A stretch of 64,000 bases of DNA from Candidatus Aquidulcis sp. (GTDB taxonomy: Bacteria; Chloroflexota; Anaerolineae; UBA4142). Below, in pieces: positions 9,067 through 18,045 of the stretch. Under the pieces are notes generated by a model that saw only the letters and a program-made list of their open reading frames with translations, did no database searches and was not told the origin of the DNA. The stretch lies in the NCBI GenBank assembly GCA_020723345.1, contig DYJA01000012.1:41166-105165 (forward strand), in the 5' to 3' direction. The position numbers were made by a program, and so were the translations under genes. Position 1 is the stretch's first letter. Each line of letters starts with the position of its first letter.

Positions 9067-10452
9067 ATGTCTGATCCCGATCCCATCCAACAAGAACGTA
9101 CCATCCTACGCGCCTTTCGAGAAGCGAGTATTCGCCGTGCGACCAATGAAGCCGAAGCCACGAAAGAGCAAAAATCAAAAACGGAAGCCACTCTGGCTTA
9201 TCATCGCCAAGCGCGTGAACGCGCCAATGGACTAATGAAAGACGCCCAGAACGCATGGGAATCTGCTGTTACTTCATTGTCTCGCGCCCGACTGCAGGGA
9301 ATGCTTGATCCCCAAATTGAACATCAACCTTTAGCGGATGATTCCCAGGCAGATCCCGTTGTCGAATTCCAGAAAAGTGTGGTCGCTGTTCAGAATGCGT
9401 CCCAAGCAATTAATAATTCTGTTCTTGCCTTAATCGCACGGCGGTCTTCGGTATTGTCCCTTTCAGTCTTCGTTCTGATTCTTCTGCTGGTTTGTGGATT
9501 TGTTAGTGTGGGCATCTTTATCGCCGGCATTCAGCCCTGTGGTTGGGTTGATACTATGCTTGACTATCGGAGCGGTTGTGTTCGTACCTTCAAGGCAGAC
9601 ACAGGTGGGAGGATTGCTTTTTCTGCCGATGGGAAATTACTTGCTTCAAGCAATGGCGGGAACACGGTAAACTTGTGGGATGTTCGGAATGGAATACAAG
9701 TCGCTTCTCTAACTCCACAGTCATATGTTTCGGTTCAGAGTCTTGCTTTCTCGCCTGATGGTAAACTCTTGGCAACGGGAAACTTGGATGGGACAGTGAA
9801 GTTATGGGATGTCACCACCAAAAAAGAGCAACGTACATTGACGTCCAATAGCAAATCTGTGCATGGTGTGGCACTGTCTTCTGACAACAAAATCCTAGCA
9901 TCGTGGGGTGGTGAAGGTTATATTACTGTATGGGATGTTTCAGCAGGGCGACAATTGGCCTTCGTGAATCTTGGTACGTTGACGGTCTATAGCTTTGCGC
10001 TCTCTCCTGATGGTAAGATGCTTGTTGCTGGGATTGCAGATGGCGCTATCAGATTGTGGGATGCTAACAATGGCAAAGAAAGTGGAACTCTGAAGGGGCA
10101 TACTGATGCTGTGCAGAGCGTTGTTTTTTCACCTAACGGCAAATTTATTGCGTCTGGAAGTCAAGATGCAACGGTGAAATTGTGGGATACAGGTAACAGG
10201 CAACAAATTCAATCACTCGACGAGGTGGATAAGCCAATTTCCTACGTCATCTTTACCTCTGATGGAAAAAGCCTACTCGCTGGAGGTGCAGATGGCACGG
10301 TGAAAAAGTGGAGTTGTACTACTTGGGGAGAAGTAGCTACTTGGAAGGTCAATCCGGCACTGATGAACCGTACCCTGGCTTTTTACACTAGTGAGAGTTT
10401 CATAGCGGTCGCGAGTGTCGATGGCACAGTGACAGTTTGGAAACCCAAGTGA
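9067..10452 (+). CDS. Membrane protein with N-terminal coiled coil, one TM helix and WD40 repeats
   Basis: SVLSLSVFVLILLLVCGFVSVGIFIAG TM; repeated SPDGKLLATGNLDGTVKLWDV-type units. Confidence 0.88.
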   Translation: MSDPDPIQQERTILRAFREASIRRATNEAEATKEQKSKTEATLAYHRQARERANGLMKDAQNAWESAVTSLSRARLQGMLDPQIEHQPLADDSQADPVVEFQKSVVAVQNASQAINNSVLALIARRSSVLSLSVFVLILLLVCGFVSVGIFIAGIQPCGWVDTMLDYRSGCVRTFKADTGGRIAFSADGKLLASSNGGNTVNLWDVRNGIQVASLTPQSYVSVQSLAFSPDGKLLATGNLDGTVKLWDVTTKKEQRTLTSNSKSVHGVALSSDNKILASWGGEGYITVWDVSAGRQLAFVNLGTLTVYSFALSPDGKMLVAGIADGAIRLWDANNGKESGTLKGHTDAVQSVVFSPNGKFIASGSQDATVKLWDTGNRQQIQSLDEVDKPISYVIFTSDGKSLLAGGADGTVKKWSCTTWGEVATWKVNPALMNRTLAFYTSESFIAVASVDGTVTVWKPK

Positions 10453-10458
10453 TGTGAG

Positions 10459-13305
10459 GTGCTCATGTTTTTTGATGGCGGGTTGATCAAGCGGATCCAA
10501 CTTTTCTGTGACAATTTGGGCCAATTTGCTGCTGATACGGAATTCTGGAATGCTCGGCTTCAAGAACTCTTGCCGCGCCAGGAGCAAAATAGCATTGCAG
10601 CGATTGATGCACAATACTCGAAATCCATGACGATGGCCAAATCGGCTTACGACGCCGTGCTGGCGAAAGCGACTCGGGGAATCAATGATATCGAGCAAAG
10701 TGGAGATTTACTGTTTGCTCCGTGGAACGATTCTCGCTGGCTGGAGTGGACCCCTACATTAGGAGACGGAGCAAATCGTTTCATACGTATCGGAGAGTTG
10801 GTCGAATTCGGGCAGTGGCATAAACTGACAATGCCTGCTCTCCTCCATATCATTGGAGGACAATCACTTCTACTCAAAGTGCCAGGTGTAGAGAAACCGG
10901 GGGCTGTCCAACTCGTCCAATCTTTGCTCCTCCGATTGCTTTTGGCTATTCCACCGGGCAAGTTGCGGTTTCTTTTCATAGATCCCGTAGGACTTGGGCA
11001 AAATGTTGCTCCCTTCATGCACCTTGCGGACTTCGACGATGCTTATATTACAGGGAAGGCTTGGACAGAGTCACAGCATATCGAGCAGCGATTAGCTGAC
11101 ATGACGGAGCATATGGAAAATGTGATTCAGAAGTATTTACGAAATCAATTTAGTAGTATTGAAGACTATAACATCCAAGCAGGTAAAGTGGCTGAGCCGT
11201 ATCGCACTTTGGTGGTGATGGATTTTCCTGTTAACTTTAGTGACGCGGCCGCCCGTCGCTTGGTCAGTATCGCACAAAATGGTCCTCGCTGCGGTGTATA
11301 TACGGTCGTTTTGAATGATACCACCAAGCCCTTACCCTACGGGTTCAATATTGCTGATTTGGAGCGATTTGCCACAGTTCTCTTCTCGGACAAAGGTCAC
11401 CTCGTTTGGCAAGATAACGATCTCAAAGATTGTCAGTTGAAACCCGATTCTCCACCGGGTGTGGAGCTATTTGACAAGCTTGTCAAAGTCGTCGGGGAAA
11501 CAGCTAGAGAATCCAACAAAGTAGAAGTTCCATTCGAGCGAATAGCCTTGCCGCGAGCACAATGGTGGACAGGAAACAGCCAGATTGAACTACGCGTTTC
11601 ATTGGGACCTGTCGGTGCACGCAAAATTCAATACCTCGACCTCGGCAAAGGAACGGCGCAACATGTACTAGTTGCAGGCAAGACCGGTTCTGGAAAATCC
11701 ACGTTGCTACACACGCTGATCACGAATATTGCGCTAACGTATAGCCCTATCGAAGTTGAACTCTACCTGATTGATTTCAAGAAAGGCGTTGAGTTCAAAA
11801 CGTATGCTACACACCAACTACCACACGCGCGTGTCATCGCGATCGAGAGTGAGCGCGAATTCGGTTTGAGTGTACTGCAAGGACTGGACACCGAATTGAA
11901 ACGCCGAGGGGATCTCTTTCGTGCCATTGGTGTGGATAGCTTGACAGACTATCGTCAAAAGAGCGGCAAACCAATGCCCAGGGTGTTACTCTTGGTAGAT
12001 GAGTTCCAGGAGTTCTTCATCGAAGATGATGCAACAGCGTCACAATCGGCACAGATATTGGATCGTTTGGTTCGGCAGGGGCGTGCGTTCGGTATCCATA
12101 TCCTGTTGGGTTCGCAAACGCTTGCCGGTGCGTATACACTTGCTCGTAGCACTATTGATCAAATGGCAGTCCGTATTGCGTTGTTGTGTAGTGAAGCAGA
12201 TTCCCGTCTCATTCTCGCTGATGATAATCCCGCAGCCAGGCTACTTTCCCGACCGGGCGAGGCGATCTACAATGCCTCCAATGGTATGGTTGAGGGCAAT
12301 AACCGATTCCAAGTGGCTTGGTTACCTGAAGACAAACATGAGAACTATCTGAAACATGTACGAGCACTAGTGAACGACCATAAATATCAATCGCTGCATA
12401 CCCAAATAGTTTTCGAGGGCAACGTACCCGCCGAAGTGCAAAAAAACCATGCACTCCACGATTTGCTGATGTCTCCAGCATTGCCCACGCCACCTCGAGT
12501 GTTGTGTGCTTGGGTTGGTGAGCCAGTCGCGATTCGCGAATCGGTCTCCGCTAATTTTCGTCGGCAGAGTGGGAGCAATCTACTTATCGTCGGTCAAAAC
12601 GACGAGGCGGCATTGGCTATAATGGCGATTGCACTCATTAGTCTAGCCGCGCAGGTTGGGTCTACGATTGCAGGCAAAAAGAACAAAACTGAATGCAGCT
12701 TCTACATTCTTGACTTTGGCACCGCAGACCTGCCATCTGCTGATTTGTTCAAGTCTTTGGAAAGTCAAATATCGCGCCCTATCATAGTCGGGCACCGACG
12801 TGATTTACCAGGCATGGTTAATGATTTGGCTACTGAAGTGCAATGTCGGCTGGATGCAGACAAGACGGACGCGCCACCGAAGTTTCTGTTCTTGTACGGC
12901 TTGCAACGTGCACGAGACTTGCGGCAAGAGGAGAGTTTCGGCTTATCTTCGTTTGATAGTCCGCAACCTGTCGCACCAAATCCCGCACGACAATTTTCTA
13001 CCGTTTTGCGTGAAGGTCCTGATGTCGGTGTACACACGCTTGTTTGGTGCGATACGTTGACTAATCTGAATCGCAATCTTGATCGCCAATCTTTGCGCGA
13101 ATTTGCGATGCGCGTCGTCTTTCAAATGGGCGCGGAAGATTCTGCCAACTTGATTGACTCGCCCGCCGCGAGCAAGTTGGGCGCGCACCGCGCGTTGTTC
13201 TACAGTGAAGACGAAGGACGCTTGGAAAAATTCCGTCCGTATGCTATCCCAGTCCAGCAGTGGCTCGATTGGGCAGGGCAACAACTGAAAAAGAAATCGC
13301 GATAA
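10459..13305 (+). CDS. FtsK/SpoIIIE-domain ATPase (EccC-like)
   Basis: Walker A VLVAGKTGSGKSTLLHTL, Walker B RVLLLVDEFQEFF, LGSQTLAG; second C-terminal degenerate ATPase-like region (LLIVGQNDEAAL). GTG 10459 or ATG 10465 start. Confidence 0.85.
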   Translation: MLMFFDGGLIKRIQLFCDNLGQFAADTEFWNARLQELLPRQEQNSIAAIDAQYSKSMTMAKSAYDAVLAKATRGINDIEQSGDLLFAPWNDSRWLEWTPTLGDGANRFIRIGELVEFGQWHKLTMPALLHIIGGQSLLLKVPGVEKPGAVQLVQSLLLRLLLAIPPGKLRFLFIDPVGLGQNVAPFMHLADFDDAYITGKAWTESQHIEQRLADMTEHMENVIQKYLRNQFSSIEDYNIQAGKVAEPYRTLVVMDFPVNFSDAAARRLVSIAQNGPRCGVYTVVLNDTTKPLPYGFNIADLERFATVLFSDKGHLVWQDNDLKDCQLKPDSPPGVELFDKLVKVVGETARESNKVEVPFERIALPRAQWWTGNSQIELRVSLGPVGARKIQYLDLGKGTAQHVLVAGKTGSGKSTLLHTLITNIALTYSPIEVELYLIDFKKGVEFKTYATHQLPHARVIAIESEREFGLSVLQGLDTELKRRGDLFRAIGVDSLTDYRQKSGKPMPRVLLLVDEFQEFFIEDDATASQSAQILDRLVRQGRAFGIHILLGSQTLAGAYTLARSTIDQMAVRIALLCSEADSRLILADDNPAARLLSRPGEAIYNASNGMVEGNNRFQVAWLPEDKHENYLKHVRALVNDHKYQSLHTQIVFEGNVPAEVQKNHALHDLLMSPALPTPPRVLCAWVGEPVAIRESVSANFRRQSGSNLLIVGQNDEAALAIMAIALISLAAQVGSTIAGKKNKTECSFYILDFGTADLPSADLFKSLESQISRPIIVGHRRDLPGMVNDLATEVQCRLDADKTDAPPKFLFLYGLQRARDLRQEESFGLSSFDSPQPVAPNPARQFSTVLREGPDVGVHTLVWCDTLTNLNRNLDRQSLREFAMRVVFQMGAEDSANLIDSPAASKLGAHRALFYSEDEGRLEKFRPYAIPVQQWLDWAGQQLKKKSR

Positions 13306-14111
13306 TCAGACAGGAAAAATCGAAAATCGAAAATCGAAAATCGAAAATTTCCGTCATCCTTCTCACCCACAACGAACAAAAACACATTCGCGCTTGTCTT
13401 GTCTCCGTGCGCGATTTCGCGGACGAACTGCTCGTGCTCGACGATTGCAGCACCGACGACACGGTTGCGATCGCGCGCGAAATGGGCGCGCGCGTCGAGT
13501 CGCGCAAACTCGACAACTTTCCCAATCAGCGCAACGCCGCGATCGAACTTGCGCGCGGCGACTGGATTTTCTTCATCGACGCAGACGAACGCGCGACACC
13601 GGAGGTGGGACGGGAAATTCTTCACGCAACACGCAACACGCAACACGTCGGCTTTTGGATTCCCCGCCGCAACATCCTCTTCGGCAAGGAGATTCGCCAC
13701 ACCGGCTGGTCGCCGGATTATCAGCCGCGCGTGATGAGAAAAGGGTTCGCCCGTTTCGATCCGGCGCGCGAGGTGCACGAATTGGTCGTGTGGGACGGCG
13801 CGGTCGGCTATTTGCGCGAGCCGCTGATTCACTACAACTACGAGACGCCCGCGCAATTTCGCAAGAAGCAAATCGTGTACACGCGGTACGAGGCGCAAGT
13901 GTGGTTCGCGGAAGGCAAGCGCGCGCGGGGGCGCGGCGCAATCGGTCAACCGCTGCGCGAATTTTTGCGTCGCTATATTTCGCTGCAAGGTTGGCGCGAT
14001 GGCGGACACGGTTTGTTGCTCAGCGTGTTGATGGCATATTACGCGTTCGTGCGCTGGCGAATGTTGCGCGAGATGCAAATTTCGCCGCTTGGTGGTAGAA
14101 TAGAGGCATGA
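13260..14111 (+). CDS. Family 2 glycosyltransferase (WaaE/KdtX-like); start uncertain
   Basis: ISVILLTHNEQKHIRACLVSV, LLVLDDCSTDDTVAIA, FFIDADERATPE; N-terminus runs through a GAAAATC microrepeat with no in-frame ATG/GTG/TTG inside it. Confidence 0.85.
   Translation: MARLGRATTEKEIAIIRQEKSKIENRKSKISVILLTHNEQKHIRACLVSVRDFADELLVLDDCSTDDTVAIAREMGARVESRKLDNFPNQRNAAIELARGDWIFFIDADERATPEVGREILHATRNTQHVGFWIPRRNILFGKEIRHTGWSPDYQPRVMRKGFARFDPAREVHELVVWDGAVGYLREPLIHYNYETPAQFRKKQIVYTRYEAQVWFAEGKRARGRGAIGQPLREFLRRYISLQGWRDGGHGLLLSVLMAYYAFVRWRMLREMQISPLGGRIEA
13311..13352. repeat. GAAAATC octamer microrepeat at the FtsK-like/GT2 junction
   Basis: AAAAATCGAAAATCGAAAATCGAAAATCGAAAATT. Confidence 0.9.
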
Positions 14112-14353
14112 GTGCGATGGATGCTTTGGCGAAAGCCGGGATCAGTCGAGCGGCTGACATTCCGCTGGAATGGTTGGAGGAATTTGAGGCGGCGGCGCGG
14201 CGTCCGCTGGCGCTGCGAATGCGGTACGCGTTCATCCATACGTACAAGCCAGTTCTGGATGATGCGACGTACCGTTCGTTCGATACGATGGAAGACTATC
14301 GCCAGTGGTGCGAAAAGAATTTGCCCGTGTGGTTAGGTTATGCCCGCCTTTGA
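14108..14353 (+). CDS. Small conserved-looking hypothetical protein (81 aa)
   Basis: ORF coupled by overlap to both neighbours. Confidence 0.5.
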   Translation: MSAMDALAKAGISRAADIPLEWLEEFEAAARRPLALRMRYAFIHTYKPVLDDATYRSFDTMEDYRQWCEKNLPVWLGYARL

Positions 14354-14810
14354 ATATCGCCAAGCGGAAGAGATTCGCGAGGCGTTCGCGCGTCATCAAG
14401 TTCGCTACTTGTTTATCGGCAAATCAGGAGCAATCCTGCTTGGCTTTCCAGACACAACCCAGGATGCCGACTTGTTTGCTGAACGCACGGCGGAGAACGG
14501 ACGCGCGTTGGCGCAATCGTTGCGCGAGTTGGGTTTTGCGCTGACGGACGCGCAGGCAAGCGAAATCGAACGGGGCAAAGATTTCATCCAACTCAAGAAT
14601 GGTCCCTTCGATCTCGATCTGATCTTTGCGCCGGATGGCATCGAACGATTCAGCGACGCGTGGGCGCGCCATATCGAGGTGGAAGGGTTTCCGGTTTGCC
14701 ACATTGACGACATCATCGCGAGTAAAGCCGCGACCAATCGGCAAAAAGATCGCGAGTCCTTGCCACGGCTGCGCGCGTTCCGCGAATATTGGCTTGGACG
14801 ACAGCAATGA
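14340..14810 (+). CDS. Nucleotidyltransferase-fold protein (AbiEii/DUF6036-like)
   Basis: VRYLFIGKSGAILLGFPDTTQDADLFAERT (G-S...DxD-like), FDLDLIFAPDG. Confidence 0.6.
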   Translation: MPAFEYRQAEEIREAFARHQVRYLFIGKSGAILLGFPDTTQDADLFAERTAENGRALAQSLRELGFALTDAQASEIERGKDFIQLKNGPFDLDLIFAPDGIERFSDAWARHIEVEGFPVCHIDDIIASKAATNRQKDRESLPRLRAFREYWLGRQQ

Positions 14811-15307
14811 GCCAAGACGTTCTCGTTCTCAACCAGAATTACGAACCGCTGAATGTCTGCCGTACCAAACGCGCGGTCGTTCTCCTCATCAACGGCAAAG
14901 CGGAAATCGTCGTCAACAGTCGCGGCTACATTCGCACGCCGACGGCGAAATTTCCGCGCCCTTCCGTGATTCGTCTGGCGAACCAGGTGCGCCGCCCGCG
15001 CCTGCGCGTATCGCTCACGCGCCGCGCGATCTTTCGCCGCGATAATTTCACGTGTCAGTATTGCGGTATTCAGTCGAATCATTTGACGATTGATCACGTA
15101 ATGCCGCGCCATCGCGGCGGCGCGCACGTCTGGGAAAACGTCGTCAGCGCGTGTCCCGAGTGCAATCGCAAGAAAGGCGGCAAGACGCTTGCCGATGCGC
15201 GCATGGCGCTGCGGCGCAAGCCGGTCGAACCGAGCGCGAACGCGCGCGTGCTCTTCGCGCATTATCTCGCGCAGTACGACGACTGGTCGCCTTTCCTCTC
15301 TGAATAA
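14807..15307 (+). CDS. HNH endonuclease
   Basis: VLVLNQNYEPLNVC, FTCQYCGIQSNHLTIDHVMPRHRGGAHVWENVVSACPECNRKKG. Confidence 0.93.
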   Translation: MSQDVLVLNQNYEPLNVCRTKRAVVLLINGKAEIVVNSRGYIRTPTAKFPRPSVIRLANQVRRPRLRVSLTRRAIFRRDNFTCQYCGIQSNHLTIDHVMPRHRGGAHVWENVVSACPECNRKKGGKTLADARMALRRKPVEPSANARVLFAHYLAQYDDWSPFLSE

Positions 15308-15309
15308 AG

Positions 15310-15334
15310 AACGCCCACCGCGCCGGTGGGCGTT
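15310..15334. terminator. Hairpin between convergent genes
   Basis: AACGCCCACCG-CGC-CGGTGGGCGTT, perfect 11-bp stem. Confidence 0.75.
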
Positions 15335-17213
15335 AGATTTGTGCGGCGGGCAAATCCACAGCCGCGTCTGTTTCCTCTTCCAATTCCATCGGCAAAAAAA
15401 CCTGCCATACTTGGTGCGGGTCCGTTTCGCGGCGCAGTTTGATCGGTTTGACTTCGCGCGTTTGAAATTCGTCGCCAATCTGCGCAAAAGTTGGCGCGTC
15501 GATAAAAATGCTGCGCTCCGGTTTCACGGCGAGGCGTTCCGCGACGCTGACGATTTCCCCGACGATGGTGTAATCGGCGTGCGCGGCAGAACCGATGCGC
15601 CCCGCGATCACGTTCCCCGTCGTAATGCCGATGCCCACTTTGAGCGCGCGTTCTTTGGATTTTTTTTCGTTGAGTTGGACGATCTCGCGTTTGATCTCCA
15701 GCGCCGCGTGCATCGCGCAGCGCGCGTGGTCGGATTGATCGAGCAGGAGATTCCAGGTCGCCATGATTTCTTCGCCCGTGTGCTTGGTGACCGCGCCGTT
15801 GTAGCGAAAGACCGCGGCGACGATCAGCGCGGCATATTGATTGAGCAGATCGAACAACGCGGCGGGCGTGAGCGACGCGCCATAGCGCGTCAGATCGCGC
15901 AGATCGACACACATGACTGAAACCGCGCGGCGCGCGCCTCCCAGCAGCAAGATCCCCTCGTCGAAATCGGTCGTCACTTGGTCGATCGATTCGGGCGCGA
16001 CGTAGCGTCGAAACAAGCGCGTAATGGAGTCGCGCCGGCGTTCCTGCGAAAAATAGCGAAATATCATCGCGCCGATGAACGCGAGAAACAGCGCGACGAT
16101 TGGGTAGAACGGCTGAACGAGGACGCCGTCGTTGAACATCTGGAACGCGTAACCCAAGTAGAGGAGGAAATAGATGATCGTGAGCGCGAACGCGGTCAGC
16201 AAGCGAAAATGGGGCAGGGTCGCGCCGGCAAGAATTGCCAGCAAAAATACCATCACGATTTCAGTCAGCCGATTTTGCTGAACCACAAAGCGATTGCCCA
16301 AGATCGTTTCGATGACGCTCGCGTGAATCTCGACGGCATAGGCGCGAGGGTTGGACAGCAGCGGCGTAGCGAAATCTTCCGGTCGCGCGGTACTCCGCAT
16401 TCCGATCAAGACGATCTTGTCGCGCAGGGTTTCCAGATTGGCGCGTCCGCGCAAGATATCTCCGGCGGAAATAACGCGTTGCGCCAATGGACCGATAAAG
16501 TTGATCTTTATTCGTCCGGCATCGTCGACCGGTAAACGCGTCAAATCCGGCGCGCGGTTGGGCGCGGCTTGCAACGCGACAATGCCGAACGCCGGGTACC
16601 GTCGTCCCGCGGATTCGACGGCAACCCAGACGTGGCGCACCACGCCATCGGCATCCGGCGTGATCATCGCGTGCCCCAAGCGCGTCGTCGAAGTTTGCAG
16701 GGCGGGCGTTGGATCGAGCACAAAGTCAAAGCGCGGGAACGCGTGGTCGCGGGGCGGATTCCGTGTGGCTTCCACGCCGATGACCGGTTGAATGACGTTT
16801 GGCGCGCGCGCCAACGCGGCTGCCAACACGGCATCATCGCTGGTAGATTCGGGCAGGATCAGCGCGAGTCCAACAACGCGCGGTTGCGCGGGTGTGATCG
16901 CGTTGACCAGCGCGGCGAGCGTCGCGCGCGCCCAGGGCCACGCGCCGATTTCTTTCAGACTGGCATCGTCAATCGCGACGATGACGACTTGACCGGTCGG
17001 CGGAGGCGGCTGATACAGAAAATCGGAGAGGCGCGCTGGCGCGACGCCGAGAATGCCGGAGATGATCGCGGCGGCGATGAGCAACCCGATGCCCAAACCC
17101 AACGCGCTGCCAAATTGCAGGCGCACGTAGACGCGCCGGTCGTGGAGCAGGCGCGTGATAAAAGCGCGGAACGAGGTTGAGATTTTTTTCAGCGAGCGGC
17201 GCCAGAGATCCAT
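15333..17213 (-). CDS. CHASE2-domain class III adenylate/guanylate cyclase
   Basis: CHASE2-like sensor (VVIVAIDDASLKEIGAWPWARATLAALV), TMs, cyclase domain (VSVMCVDLRDLTRYG...GIGITTGNVIAGRIGSAAHADYTIVGEIVSVAERL); internal ATG 17213 avoids overlap with the upstream gene. Confidence 0.9.
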   Translation of the reverse strand: MDLWRRSLKKISTSFRAFITRLLHDRRVYVRLQFGSALGLGIGLLIAAAIISGILGVAPARLSDFLYQPPPPTGQVVIVAIDDASLKEIGAWPWARATLAALVNAITPAQPRVVGLALILPESTSDDAVLAAALARAPNVIQPVIGVEATRNPPRDHAFPRFDFVLDPTPALQTSTTRLGHAMITPDADGVVRHVWVAVESAGRRYPAFGIVALQAAPNRAPDLTRLPVDDAGRIKINFIGPLAQRVISAGDILRGRANLETLRDKIVLIGMRSTARPEDFATPLLSNPRAYAVEIHASVIETILGNRFVVQQNRLTEIVMVFLLAILAGATLPHFRLLTAFALTIIYFLLYLGYAFQMFNDGVLVQPFYPIVALFLAFIGAMIFRYFSQERRRDSITRLFRRYVAPESIDQVTTDFDEGILLLGGARRAVSVMCVDLRDLTRYGASLTPAALFDLLNQYAALIVAAVFRYNGAVTKHTGEEIMATWNLLLDQSDHARCAMHAALEIKREIVQLNEKKSKERALKVGIGITTGNVIAGRIGSAAHADYTIVGEIVSVAERLAVKPERSIFIDAPTFAQIGDEFQTREVKPIKLRRETDPHQVWQVFLPMELEEETDAAVDLPAAQI

Positions 17214-17665
17214 GATTTGATTTTTTCGTAGCCCAGGTCGATCAAGTTTTCGAGACTTGCCGCGCAATCTTGATACTCGGCGAGCGCGCCGCCGTACGGA
17301 TCGGCAACGTCGAACGTGCGGTCGATCAACTCGCTCATCAAGTGAATTTTGAACCGCACCGTTGGGAATTCCGAAGCGAGCGCGTCGCGATGACTGCGGG
17401 TCATCACGATCACGACGGCGGCTTGTTCGAGCATTTCGCGCGTGATGGTTTGTCCGCGATGCGCGGTGAGATCGAGCGCGCGTTCCGCCATCACGGTGAG
17501 CGCGTGACCGGAGGCGGGTTGGTTTTCCAATGCCCAGGTGCCCGCGGAGATTGCGGTGTAGGTCTGATCGTCACCCAGGTCATGCGCTTTGGCGTTGAAC
17601 AATGCCGCTGCCATCGGCGAACGACAGACGTTCCCGGTGCAGACGAAGAGGATGGAGTGTCTCAT
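17189..17665 (-). CDS. Low-molecular-weight protein (tyrosine/arginine) phosphatase
   Basis: ILFVCTGNVCRSPMAAALF, DPYGG near the C-terminus. Confidence 0.93.
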   Translation of the reverse strand: MRHSILFVCTGNVCRSPMAAALFNAKAHDLGDDQTYTAISAGTWALENQPASGHALTVMAERALDLTAHRGQTITREMLEQAAVVIVMTRSHRDALASEFPTVRFKIHLMSELIDRTFDVADPYGGALAEYQDCAASLENLIDLGYEKIKSWISGAAR

Positions 17666-17982
17666 TGTTCTGAATCGAGCAAGAGGTACTCCAATTCTTG
17701 CAAACGGATGATTTGCTCGTCGTCCAAGCCCACTTCGGTTTCCTGCGCGAGCAAGTCGAGCAATTCATCGTCGAGGCGGTCATACTCTTTGGGGCTGAGG
17801 CGTGGGCGATCTCCGCCCGCCAGCGCGTAGCGTTGGAGATATTCGCGGTACTCGTCCGAGTACACCGGTTCGGCGACCGGTTTGGTCTTTTTCACAGTTG
17901 GACGCTGGACAATTTTCTTCTTTGCCGCTGCGGGTTTGGAGGATTTGGATTTTCTTTTCAGAGTGGTTTTTGATTTGGGCAT
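17662..17982 (-). CDS. Lys-rich N-terminus small hypothetical protein
   Basis: 106 aa ORF overlapping the phosphatase start by 4 nt. Confidence 0.6.
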   Translation of the reverse strand: MPKSKTTLKRKSKSSKPAAAKKKIVQRPTVKKTKPVAEPVYSDEYREYLQRYALAGGDRPRLSPKEYDRLDDELLDLLAQETEVGLDDEQIIRLQELEYLLLDSEQ

Positions 17983-18045
17983 GGGCTCGTCCTTTTCCAG
18001 GAACGCGCGCGGAGAAATCCGATTGGATTTGCCTGGCGTTCAACA

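Noticed and set aside
13311-13352. Possible CRISPR-like repeat array
   Set aside because: Units are about 8 bp in direct tandem without spacers; the same applies to the other microrepeats, and no cas genes are seen
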